DNA from: Azolla caroliniana
Taxonomy: Eukaryota > Polypodiophyta
Assembly (NCBI GenBank): GCA_043228905.1
Contig: JBHGNT010000001.1
Location: 5,332,001 to 5,396,000, forward strand
Reading direction: 5' to 3'
Length of the DNA stretch: 64,000 nt
The translations under genes were made by a program, and so were the position numbers. Positions 21,195-31,874 of the stretch are shown piece after piece (within the stretch, counting starts at the first letter, position 1; each line of letters starts with the position of its first letter). Under the pieces are notes generated by a model. The model saw only the letters and a program-made list of their open reading frames with translations, was not told the origin of the DNA and ran no database searches.

Positions 21195-21684
21195 GTCATA
21201 CCACAAATCAACACAAGTTATCGTATTCATGGCTTGGCTTGCCTAGTTTTGTCTAGGTTTGCACTTATGTCCCCATTTCCTTGCCTAGTTTACTTACCCT
21301 AAACCCACATGTTTGTCACATTCCTATTTGGTTAGGTTCTTGCAATGTGCCTTGATTATCCATAACATTGAAAAGGTTATGGGCGCAATGACTTGAGATT
21401 TTAGCTTTTGTAGACAATTTGAATCATGTTCCATTGATTGTTCTACCACAAATCAACAAAAGTTATCAAATACATTTACTTTCCTTATATACTTATCTTA
21501 GCTTGAATGAGCTTGATTGGTTTTGCATTTAGCTTGCTTTGCCTTGTTTATCTACCCTATGTTTGCATGTTTGGGTAGCTTCTTTCAATGTGCCTCGATT
21601 TTCAATAATAGAGACAAAGGCTATGGGCACAACGACATGATTTTTTTTGTGAGCGATTTAAATCATGTTCTATCAATAGTCATC
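21195..21684. repeat. Divergent tandem duplication, period about 245 bp
   Basis: Copy 1 (about 21195-21439) and copy 2 (about 21440-21684) share ordered blocks: accacaaatcaaca.aagttatc, ttgc.tagttta/ttgtttatctaccct, tgcatgttt/cacatgttt, caatgtgcctcgatt, ggctatgggc.caa.gac and aatcatgttc.at. Divergence is considerable, so the duplication is old. The short plus frame at 21517-21735 lies in copy 2 and has no equivalent in copy 1, so I do not call it a gene. Confidence 0.7.
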
Positions 21685-22430
21685 GGGTTCATGATGTTGG
21701 GCACTTATTCAATTGTCTTTCAAAGAGATGTTTAACATAATATATCCCTAATATGAGGTAACTTCAATGAGAGAGGGTTGATTAGGCATACTGAGGCGCA
21801 TCTTTCATATGTCATTGGGGGAGTCTCCATTTGAGCTTTTCCATCAAGACTTCCTCTTGTTAGTTGGCATATGACGGGTGGCAAAGTTTAGAGGCATAAT
21901 AGAAGTGGGACGAGAACATTGAGGGACTAGAGCTTGGTTGTTGAGGGTTGTGCTTGATTTCTTCAAGTTGAATGATAGAAGATGAGGAGATTTGAAGTGA
22001 AGGGGAAGAGGTTTCAAGTAGTGGTGCAAACCATGCATTGTCGCAAAGAAGAATGCCCACAAGTCCAATTCTTTTGGCATTATCAATATATGTTTGAGAT
22101 TCCAATAATTTGGACAAGGTGAAGGGAGTTATGTAAGTCTGCATTCTTTTGTTATGGTCGACAGAGGGAGGCAATGATATAAGAGAGGTTAGAATGGGTA
22201 GACATGGTTGTTTTGCGGGTAAGCCATTTTGATGAAGAAAATTGTAATGAACAAGAAAGGACATGGTAAGTAGAATAGGCAATGCATAGGGAGGACCTAG
22301 GTCCAAATCCAAAGCAAGACTAGATAGGTAGAACGATGTCGTAGTGTATTTCGTACACTACGTGAAAAAGTAAAAAATAATATAACCGATTTAATTACAT
22401 ATAAATAAATAAAATAATATATCAAGATAT
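21685..22430. other. Intergenic; one unassigned minus-strand frame
   Basis: A minus-strand frame of 150 codons (22312-21860) is open but matches no family I know, has no splice or context support, and overlaps a second open frame (22086-21844). Low-complexity residue use suggests chance or a relic. Nothing else is seen. Confidence 0.4.
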
Positions 22431-22437
22431 TTATCAC

Positions 22438-22512
22438 GTGCATAGGGCAAGATTTGAACCCTGTACCTCCACGTAGCCAAACCTCAACTTTACCATTATG
22501 CTACCTTATCTT
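22438..22512 (-). mobile_element. tRNA-like (SINE-type) promoter segment
   Basis: On the minus strand, GGTAGCATAATGGTAAAG fits a polymerase III A box and AGGGTTCAAATCTTGCCC fits a B box, about 43 bases apart. The segment is too divergent for a functional tRNA, because no acceptor stem closes. A tRNA-derived SINE head is the simplest reading. Confidence 0.5.
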
Positions 22513-24326
22513 TAGTGTTTTATAAATAGATTTAATAACTATAAGTGCTTTATTTGCGCCTACCTTTATTAAAAGGTAAATCATGTATTTTTAGAGTGCG
22601 TGAATATTTTATAGAAAAACGCAAGCGACTAAAAAGTGACTCATGCACATCTAGCGTGCATGAGCACTATATTTAGCAAATAAAAGCAAGGATTAGAAAA
22701 GCATCACATGCACATTTAGTGTGCATGAACATATTAGAAAAAAAAAGCATGTAGCTATGCTTAGTCTCTCCCATCACTACATAAGGATGGGGAGCACAAT
22801 GTAATAGGTGTGTGAAAAATATTTGGGAAATTGGATATATTTCCTAAAACACCAACAATCAATAAAATATACTCGTGGGATTCACGAAGTTTAAGATAAT
22901 CTATCTCTTTCAATCTAAATTCATATTCTTACATAAATATTGATTAATGTAATACTTGTGGGATTCACAAGATTAGCCTCAAATTCTTCCTCCTCCTAGT
23001 CCAAAACCTCGGCGGTTCCCACCCGACTCACGCAACGATCCGGAGCCGAAAGGCACGACAACGACATGTTAATATGGCACAAGTCAATCCCCTCAAATAA
23101 CTTTTTATACAAGCTCAATAGTAATTTGGTGACTCTCACGTCTCTACTAGTGTGATATTTCATCCTACCCTATTATGTTATCAAAAACAAGAGGTTGACC
23201 CATAGAAGTGTTAGCCATATAAGTGTATACAAGTATGTCACAAAAGTAAAAAATATATCTACTCATAGATTGACAAAACATGCTTGGAATATACACAATT
23301 CACAATTTAAAATAGATAAGAGCAAAAATCCTCTTATCTAGCTAGGTGCGTGACATTATGAAATGGTTTAAAAGATGGAAGTAAAAGCTACATTGGAGCT
23401 CTTAGGTGATGCTATGAAGTATGTGGTCTTCCAGAATAGATTACTTGAGGCAATAATGATGAAGTGGGAAGATGCTAAAATGTCAAAACTAGAATATTAC
23501 ATTGCAAATAGTAACCTCAAGGTTACATTAGTAGTGCACACACACATTACATGGGTCTTTGCAAGGCTCACCTTTTGATCACTTATGGACTCTAGAGATT
23601 AGTGTCAGTTTGGTCGAATTCTTGCTTGAGATATAAGGGCATTAATATATACCTTAATTCTATGAAATGGGAAGATATTGTTGTATCTCACATCGATGTC
23701 AACCTTGAACACAAGTAGATGATTGCAACTAGGAAACAATCTCGAGCCTTAACAAGGTTCCCATACTCCATGGTAAACATATTAAGGAATCATATCTATA
23801 TATTGTTATGTTGCTCAAATGAGGACAACCTTGATGATTGCAAATCTTGTGTCACTCCTATGGATAGAATCATCTTCTCACTACACATACCCATGTATTA
23901 GTTACTACAAGATAGAGCTTGGTAATATTTTGTCATTTTACTAGTTTGGGCATAAATGCATTAACTAGATTGGGGAGACCTCATCATCCTTATCCTTGGG
24001 ATCATCATATGCTTCTACTATTTCGTTGCTATAGTTATTGTAACTTTTTGTTTTATTTTTGGTAGTGACAACCATCCTCATTTGTCTCACGAGTCATATG
24101 GGGGGTTTTGGCCATTAATAACGTTAAAAAGTCTCCTTTCTCTCTCTAAAATCGACAACTTTCCCTAGAATGGAGGAAGTGGTGACATTGGAGGGAGATA
24201 ATTGTGATTTTAGAGTGAGAAAGAGCTCTGATTAGAAGGGTGAATGGGGTATTTTTGAAAAGAGGGATTATCATTAAATTAGATTGATTAGCGACCAACT
24301 TCATATTTTTAAAATTTCAAGGGTTA
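22513..24326. other. Intergenic, no gene seen
   Basis: AT-rich DNA. Three related segments at about 22560-22740 share 'gtgcatgagca/gtgcgtgaata' and 'gcaag' motifs (short imperfect repeats). A short GC-rich patch at about 22995-23065 has no identifiable function. Frames at 23375-23578 and 23719-23901 are unsupported. Confidence 0.45.
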
Positions 24327-24460
24327 GTTTTGAGTTTACGCTATAATGAATGGCGTGCAAGTATTTAATCTGAAAAATGGTTTGCTTCAAGATGTGCCAA
24401 AAGCAAGCCATTTTCAGATTAAATACTTGCAAGCCTTTCATTATAGCGTAAACTCAAAAC
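24327..24460. ncRNA. MIRNA-like hairpin (candidate)
   Basis: Arms 24327-24387 and 24401-24460 pair over about 60 bases around a 13-base loop (24388-24400). There are a few mismatches (aatggcgtg against aaaggcttg), one single-base bulge and a G.U-compatible change. Length, loop size and scattered mismatches are those of plant MIRNA precursors. I cannot tell which strand is transcribed or whether small RNAs are made. A small MITE is the alternative, but I see no flanking duplication. Confidence 0.5.
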
Positions 24461-27400
24461 AAGTTGTGTCCATGGATGGGCTATTAATAGCTATTAATAT
24501 CTTTTTATTGATACACATTCACATTGGTTGTGTATATAACAATGAATTATAAGTTATTAGCATCTCCACAATACTCAACTTAGCATCGAACACAATCAAG
24601 TTGTCCATCATATGTCTTGATCACCACAGGAGTTGAAATAATTCACCATGACAAGCAAAGGACAATCAATCACCATGAGCAAATTGTACTTTGCTGTTCA
24701 TTTATTTGAAATATTTTATTCTTTGACCTCAATCATAATGTATGCCACATCATCTATGAAAAGTGTAGAGATTATTTAAATAATTTATTTTGGTAGAAAC
24801 AATATAAATAGACCTAAAAGACAAAAACCCTAGTGGCTTTTTACACCAAATGTTCATTTTATTTAATCATGGTTTTAAAGAGCAACTTGTTGCCTTGCCT
24901 AAATATTAAAGTCTTGGGAGTTGTAACGTCCTCAATGACATTGACTCATATGCATAAAGAGTATTCTTAATACCAAAGTTTCTTGTTTGGTGGCCTACCA
25001 AAATGAAACACATTATATCACAACATGGTCACTTATAAGTGATGCATGTTCCGGCACAACTTGACACATATACTCTTCTAAAACTTCCAACATATAGTCA
25101 TTGTCTTGCAACGTAATCCTCCCATGTTCATGCTTGACAATGTCACTATTATGTGATACGTGTCTGGGCAATACAACATGACACATATTGTTAACTACCT
25201 TTTGTATGTAGTAGTTTCCATGAAGACATCGACATTGGAGTTGGTACGAAACTAAGTACAAGTCCAAGAAAAAAGGAATTGAACAATTTTGTCTCTAGAG
25301 CTTCTTTAGGCCAAATAGCCACCTTGATGTGAAAAGGGACAACCTTTTTGTAGGTGAGCTATAAAAGTCACAAAAGTGACTTTTTAGCTCCTCTTCTTGA
25401 CTTTTAGTCTAAGCCCCCTTAATCACTCCTTCCTATTGTATTAATTGAGGTATAGTTATTGCTTACATGTGTAATCTTTTGGTTACTGTTTTCGATAATA
25501 TGTATTTAATGCGAAAGCCCATTAGGGTATTATTGAGGTTCTTTGTGAGGTTAACGTCATTAAGAGAGGTGACGAGAGTTTGCACGATTAAGGTTAATAT
25601 CTCGAGAGTGCTTGACAATAACTCTTGCCTAGTTCACCACCAATAGGGTATATGGTAGTTTGAACCCCTTGGCATACGATTTTGGCAAGGAGAGAGAAGT
25701 CTGACTGGAATGAAGATATTCTCTTGGTGCAATGCACTTTGGGGCAACATAAGTATGCTCTATAAATAATTAAGAAACTATATGTGTAGTTCCACATGCA
25801 CTAGGTAGATTAAGTATGCATGTGTGTGGGAGTTAAGAAGAGATAGAGAAATAAAGAGTGGCAATGTATACACCAAAAACAATTATATATATATATATAT
25901 ATATATTAACAAGATAAGGGAATATTACAATGAAGCTATCAAAACACTTAGTAAATCAATTAGTTAAACATGTAATTGACATCTTACACAAATGGCATGG
26001 CTTGGTTAAAAAAAGAGCTTCTACAAAAGTACATGAAGAATCTAGATTGCTATCTATGTAGGAGCAGTATTCCATACGCTCTTTGTTGGAGCCATGACTA
26101 TCTTTGTCATGCTCAAGCATATTTGCCTTTCCTTCATTTGAACGAGTGCAATGTTTTGGTCAATTGTATGACGCCAATCACTAATCAAGCAGCCAAGTTG
26201 CTTTGTCCACGTCACATTGATTGATCATTTTGTTGTAGGTTTTTTTTACCGCAGTAAGTCTTAGGATAATTGGTTTCCATACTATAACAAAAACCATTGA
26301 AATTAGTTTTTGGTTCTTAAGAGTATGCCTAAAACATTCCATCCTGATGGATTAGCCTAGATGTTGGGATTCTTAGAAAAGCTCGGGCAAAGTTGATATG
26401 ACCTCCTATACTGTGATTTCAATTAGGCTAGAGATCTCAAGTATAGGAGGTCGGCCTCTAGATTTCGTTTCACCCATGGGTCCAAAATATTGTATTGGTC
26501 CAAGTGTTGCAACAAATCTCATGCTTCATAGGTGGACCAAGCTCATTGAGATCTACCACCACTTATACAAGAGCTCATTGGTCCAAATGAGAAGGTGAAT
26601 TTGAAGTTTTGTCCTACTAAAGACAATTGTGGAAAGCACTTCACAAATGTCCTCAAACCTCTCTTGTAATTGCCTTAAATGCCCCACTTGAATCAATATA
26701 ACCCACCTCTACTTTCTCCATTGTTCTTGCTTTCTCTTATGTAATCGCATGCACATTCCTCCTCCTCCATGAAAAATGCACCATTGATGTCAAATGTAAC
26801 CTCATTGATCCACCAGTTCTAGAATGTGGAGGAATGCTTCTAATTTAAAGTGGCATGCATTTATAAATATTGTCACACATATGCATAGCCTATGGAATCC
26901 AAATGAATGGGGGTATGTGATAAAGGGTTTCCCACGTAGGGAGTTAGTGAGAAGATGTCACCTTGTCAAGGTGGCCATTTTCTTGTAACATTCATCATGG
27001 GTTTTCAAATTTTGAGGTTTCCCCTCAACAATACAATGTATCACTTCCAAGAAAGAGAGAGGGAACAAGAATTTCCCACACAGGCATGGCCAAACTGATG
27101 GCCTAGAGCTCCATGTATAGTTGAGTGTCAAGTAATAATTTTCTTTGTTGTGTAGTCAAAATTGGTAACAACTAAGTTTGGAGTTGAACATGCAAACATT
27201 AATCTTCGAATGTTGGAGTACAATGTCTATCAGGATGTGGAGAATACTCATTTGAGATCTAACAGTTAGACCTGTATGATGCTGATTGATATGGATGGGT
27301 TTTAAAGACTCTTTGGAAGGTTGTATGGATGTTCTAAACGAGTATCAAGGACAAGACATGTCAATTTTCATGTGTCCCAACAATTTCAACACTATCAAAG

Positions 27401-27505
27401 GGATCAGATTGGTGTAAGAAGAATTGCTGATGGTACAAGAATTGCTGTTGATCTTTGTATCAATTGCAAATATATATTTACATGAAATCAGCACTATTTT
27501 TTTCT
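24461..27505. other. Intergenic, no gene seen
   Basis: AT-rich spacer 3' of PPR gene 1. It holds an AT microsatellite at 25883-25906 and a 13-bp perfect inverted repeat (gacctcctatact at 26400-26412, complement at 26440-26452). Short frames (25013-25267, 25594-25797, 25976-26224, 26398-26598) show no family features. Confidence 0.5.
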
Positions 27506-29941
27506 TCATCCATGACATAGAAGTTCAGCTATTGGATCTTCTTTTTCCTCATTATAATGCTCGTAAAGAGTAGAACTATCTTCAGAAAAAATATCCTCTT
27601 TATCCATCATCATGCACGCCAGAATCGTTGCAGCATCTTCATTCCTACCAATACCTGCATAAATGTTCGCCATCATCACATACGGGACATGGTCACAAGG
27701 ATCGACTTCCACAATGTGGTTCAAAGAGCTTTCACCTCGTTCAGCATCGAGTAAATTTCGACATGTCGTGAGCAATGTCATCCACGATAGTGCCGACGGT
27801 TGGAATGGCATAATGCTGATCACGCTTTCGGCCTCATATAACTGTCCCACCCTCCCAAACATGTCCACAATGCAATCATAATGCTCAAGAGTGGGAATCA
27901 TACCAACCTCATCAACATTGGTGTAAGAGAGAGAATAAATTGCTTCCTCAACCGAACCCATATGACTACACGCTGAGAGATATGTAATGAAGGTGACCTT
28001 GTCAGGCATGATTTCTATTTCATCCATTTGCTTTAAGAGGCATTGAGAATCCGCCCTGAGGCCATGTTGAGCACATGTAGCAATCATAACATTCCAAGAG
28101 GCTAAGTTACGTATTGGCATTCTACTGAAGAGATACCATCCAATTGCTAACTCACCACATTTCCCATACATGTTCATAAGAGCATTAGCGACGGGTAATT
28201 CTGTTGCAAATTCACATTCATTTAGACGGATATGCACAAACTTCCCCTCATATAAAGCCATTAGGTTAGTACAGGAGACAATTACATTCAGATATGTCAC
28301 CATATCTGGGATTGATCCTTGCAACAACATCTGGGCAAATAGTTGTAGCGACTTTTGATCATGTCGATGGAGGGAATGGGCTGAAATCATGGCCGTCCAT
28401 GATATGACATTCGGCTCTGGAATCAGATCAAATATGTCATATGTATTTTCCAAGCTCCCTGTCCTACCATGCATGTTAATAAGAGTGGTGGCTACCATAA
28501 CATCTGAACTGAAACCACCCGAAAGAAGAATATGAGAGTAAAAAGAGTGAGCAGTGATCAGATCTTCTTTATTAGCAATCGATTCAAGCACACAAACATA
28601 TGTGACATTGTTAGGTATCATCCCGGCTTGTGTCATTCTGTTGAAAAGAGATAACGCCATTCTGCAACCCCCTCCATTTTGAGCATAAACTGAAATCATT
28701 GCATTCCAAGAGATTACATCCTTTTCAAGCATCTCATCAAATACTTTAAGTGCATCAGGTAAGCTTTGGCACTTCCCGTACATGGTAACTAATGCATTCC
28801 CAACAATAACCTCTCCCCCATATCCACTTTGTTTGATACAAGCATGTATTTGTCTACCTTCGGGAAGGGCAGACCGACTACCGCATACATCGAGCATGCT
28901 CATGTATGTGACCATGTCTATACTTACACCTCCAAATTGCATCCTTTCAAGGAGTTTGAGGGCCTCTTTGAGGCAACCATGATGAGCATAGGCCGAGATC
29001 ATCGCATTTGAGGCAACCACATTTGAATGGGATAAAGCATCAAACAACCTTTGGGCGTCGCTCAAGCTCCCCCATTGGCTATACATTCTAACAAGTGCGT
29101 TAGCAATGACAAATTCAGATTCAAGTTCAGATGCTGTGGCGTGTACGTGCATTCTTTTGCCATTGCGGAGCGATCCTGGGTACGAAAATATGCATGCAAA
29201 GGTAGCCCTAGACGCGAGGATACTTTCCATGTTCATTTGGTGGAATAGTTGTAACACCTCCCTCCCATGCTTATGTTGTTTGAACCCTGAGATCAATGCA
29301 TTCCATGTGATCGTATCTCTCTTTGACATACCGTCAAACAGCTCTGATGCAAGGTTAAAATCTCCACACTTACCATAAAGATTCACCAAAGCGGTCACAA
29401 TCACAACATGAGATTCATATCGCGCCCCAATGACACGAGCATTCATCCTTCTTCCTTCTACAAGAGAACTTGGCAATGTAGTACATACCGATATGATGGT
29501 GATGTATGTGACTTTATCAACTAGAACACATTCTTGAAGCATTTGATCGAAACATGCCAATGAAACTGATCCTTTTCCAAGGCGACAATGTAGACCTATC
29601 ATGTAATTCCAAGTACATACGTCGCGTCGTGGCATCTCAGAAAACCATGCCATGGCATCGTGAAGAGACCCACATTTTCCATACATTTCAAGGATTAGAA
29701 ACCCTAAAAACATATTGGATCCATGGCCATGTTTGATTATATGACCATGAATTCTTCTACAATCTAGTAGGGAAGAGCCGCATTCCTTTAGGAGAGATGC
29801 GTATGTATCCACATCTACACTTGTGAGAGAATCTAATGTTTGCATTGATAATGTTGGACTTTGAGCTTCCATGCAAGCTGTGGAGAAGATTCTGATGTTT
29901 CTTTCTTGTTGATGAGTCATCCATAGCCTTCTTAGGATCAT
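27506..29941 (-). CDS. PLS-class PPR protein (gene 1), 811 aa, probably mitochondrial
   Basis: An intact intronless frame, as is usual for plant PPR genes. From about residue 45 the protein is a run of roughly twenty helical PPR motifs in P-L-S order, with phrases such as LEMYGKCGSLHDAMAWFSEM, RDVCTWNYMIG, VNLYGKCGDF, VISWNAMISVYAQNG and VTFITYLSACSHMGSVEEA. The end (715-777) is E1-like: ALSWMTLLTTCRN, VDPCDHVPYVMMANIYAGIG. E2 and the DYW deaminase domain are absent; a short acidic tail follows. PPR proteins bind organellar RNA with one motif per base, and PLS-E proteins usually guide C-to-U editing with a deaminase supplied in trans. The N-terminus (about 25 residues, basic, with RIFSTA) looks like a mitochondrial presequence; this is inference. 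The start at 29941 is the first ATG of the frame and keeps that presequence. Confidence 0.92.
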   Translation of the reverse strand: MILRRLWMTHQQERNIRIFSTACMEAQSPTLSMQTLDSLTSVDVDTYASLLKECGSSLLDCRRIHGHIIKHGHGSNMFLGFLILEMYGKCGSLHDAMAWFSEMPRRDVCTWNYMIGLHCRLGKGSVSLACFDQMLQECVLVDKVTYITIISVCTTLPSSLVEGRRMNARVIGARYESHVVIVTALVNLYGKCGDFNLASELFDGMSKRDTITWNALISGFKQHKHGREVLQLFHQMNMESILASRATFACIFSYPGSLRNGKRMHVHATASELESEFVIANALVRMYSQWGSLSDAQRLFDALSHSNVVASNAMISAYAHHGCLKEALKLLERMQFGGVSIDMVTYMSMLDVCGSRSALPEGRQIHACIKQSGYGGEVIVGNALVTMYGKCQSLPDALKVFDEMLEKDVISWNAMISVYAQNGGGCRMALSLFNRMTQAGMIPNNVTYVCVLESIANKEDLITAHSFYSHILLSGGFSSDVMVATTLINMHGRTGSLENTYDIFDLIPEPNVISWTAMISAHSLHRHDQKSLQLFAQMLLQGSIPDMVTYLNVIVSCTNLMALYEGKFVHIRLNECEFATELPVANALMNMYGKCGELAIGWYLFSRMPIRNLASWNVMIATCAQHGLRADSQCLLKQMDEIEIMPDKVTFITYLSACSHMGSVEEAIYSLSYTNVDEVGMIPTLEHYDCIVDMFGRVGQLYEAESVISIMPFQPSALSWMTLLTTCRNLLDAERGESSLNHIVEVDPCDHVPYVMMANIYAGIGRNEDAATILACMMMDKEDIFSEDSSTLYEHYNEEKEDPIAELLCHG

Positions 29942-30831
29942 CTTCTCTGGGCAGCATTAGGACAGAGAAAAGTAGAAAAGAAAAGGAGAAAAAGGAAAGA
30001 AAATAACCGAAGGAAAAAGAGAAACAGAGCAACAAACAGACTGATCAAGTAAATGCATAGAGGAGGAAGAAGAAAGAATAAGAAAATGGAGAAAATCAAA
30101 CGAAATGCGAAGTGCCCAAAAAAAAAAAAAAAGAGTACGATAGAGCAAACAAAGGAAATGCAAAATATTAAAATTAAAAGATGGTGATTAAGGAGGTGAA
30201 TTACTACTCATGATGTTTTTATGTTGTGGATTAGTCATTTAATCGGCCTTAGCTTAAACTTTCTATAGATTATGTCATTATGAATATATTTTTAGTGATC
30301 AAAGAAGTGGGGATACCCATTTCATCAAGGTTTGTTCTAGCTACCTATGGAGAGATCGGTATGGCGTATTGTCGAGCCATGATGCCTAGAGAGTTTGGGT
30401 TTTGAAAGAAATAGGGACACTGATCTTGTGTCTACGTTCTTTCTAACCATACATTTTGGAGATCCATTATGCCAACAAGCTTTGGCTTAGATTTACACTG
30501 ACAATCTAACACCTAGTCCCCATGGGAATGTTTTTGGGTTATTTTAATTTTTCGAATCAAGTTTGCTAGTTTTGGCTTTGCATTCACAATCCACTAGGGA
30601 ACAAACGTGTGTTGAAGAGCATCAATATGCCTTTGTTGTTGACCTCCGAAAAGGTGGTTCAACATGACTTTGTTATCGAGCTCTCTAAGGATGATTAGGC
30701 CTTGACCTTCAAAAACATGTAAGGTAGCTTATTTGTAATCAAGAAGGGAATGCATGTCAAGAAAACGCCATCCATTAAGAGTCACATTGTATGTCTTCCC
30801 TCTTGCTAACAGACTTGTGGTGTCCACTTCC

Positions 30832-31045
30832 TATCCAATCATGCTGGATTGCGAAGGAAGTTTGCCCATTGAAAGCTACCTTGGGTGCAATATTTATCAA
30901 CAATGGATAGATAGATGGGTGCCCATGACTTATCCAATCATGTTGGATTGTGAAGGGGCATCACTTGTTCGTTCTCGAGGAAGTTTTCCCATTGAAAGCC
31001 ACCTTGGGTTGCGGTATTCATCAAGAATAGATAAATAGATGGCAT
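30832..31045. repeat. Imperfect tandem duplication, about 99-115 bp units
   Basis: tatccaatcatg.tggattg.gaagg, agttt.cccattgaaagc.accttggg and the 'atca.gaatagata' segment occur at 30832-30930 and again at 30931-31045. The second copy has about 25 extra bases. Confidence 0.8.
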
Positions 31046-31541
31046 CCATTTCCTAGTTGATTGTGTATTACATCATGTACGAACACTCTAGCAAAGAGAT
31101 TCAACTTAATAGTGTGTCCATTCATTGGGAAGAGGGGCAAGCCCAAAGATAGAATTCTAATGCTATGTCTCCCTTGATTGAACCTTTCTTTAAGGGTGCA
31201 TCATGTCCATGTTCACAATGAATCTAGATAAACTTGTCGCTGAGTTCATAGCACATCCACCATGTTTAACTTGATATTCCTAGTTACATTCAACAATTGT
31301 TGTCAATGGGAATACAATTTTCATGGTTAACACTATTAATCATTTCAAGTTGAAAAGACATCTAGAAAAAAGTTCATGGTATTGCCTACGGGGTATGTTT
31401 GCGCCATGTGTGAATAGCAAGTGCACAAAGTGTAGGATACAAGTGTTCAGCCCAACTTTCCATATATTGGTGAGAAACATACTTCGAACAAACCTCATTA
31501 TTTGTATATTAAAATTATACCAAGCACATGAGGGAATCATC

Positions 31542-31757
31542 ACAATTTAGGTATTGCTCCATATACATTCAAATGTTTTGATTCCAAATTTATTTATTAA
31601 TCAGAATTGGATACAAATGTTTGCTAAATCACAGTTAGTTTGGCATAACAATTTAGGTATTGTTCCATATATGTACATACATTCAAATATTTTGATTCCA
31701 AATTTATTTTCTAGTCAAAATTGGATACAATGTTTACTAGATCACAATTATTCATCA
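31542..31757. repeat. Tandem duplication, 106-bp period, upstream of PPR gene 2
   Basis: Copy 1 (31542-31647) and copy 2 (31648-31757) both begin acaatttaggtattg and contain attcaaat.ttttgattccaaatttatt and attggatacaa. They lie 120-330 bp before the ATG of PPR gene 2 and may double part of its promoter. Confidence 0.85.
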
Positions 31758-31824
31758 AGAGAGGGCTATATTTTTGCAAATACCTAAAACCCGAGAAAGG
31801 TATAGATTTTCACATTTCATATAC

Positions 31825-31828
<4 letters not shown>

Positions 31829-31870
<42 letters not shown>
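31829..31870 (+). repeat. (CT)21 microsatellite in the leader of PPR gene 2
   Basis: A pure CT run ending four bases before the ATG at 31875. Pyrimidine-rich leaders are common in plant genes. Whether this one affects expression cannot be read from the sequence. Confidence 0.95.
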
Positions 31871-31871
<1 letters not shown>

Positions 31872-31874
31872 TAT

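Larger units (their letters stand above)
29942..31828. other. Intergenic region between divergent PPR genes
   Basis: PPR gene 1 (minus) and PPR gene 2 (plus) are head to head, so both promoters must lie here. The minus-strand leader of gene 1 (29942-30165) is pyrimidine-rich. Two tandem duplications fall inside: 30832-30930/30931-31045 and 31542-31647/31648-31757. I see no convincing TATA box. The frame 30754-31038 merely reads through the first duplication. Confidence 0.55.

Noticed and set aside
21860-22312. 150-codon minus-strand ORF as a gene
   Set aside because: No recognisable motif, no signal or splice context, and a competing overlapping frame; reported only as unassigned sequence.
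20893-22512. Functional tRNA genes
   Set aside because: A and B boxes are present, but no acceptor stem or anticodon arm of a working tRNA can be drawn, so I call them SINE-like relics.
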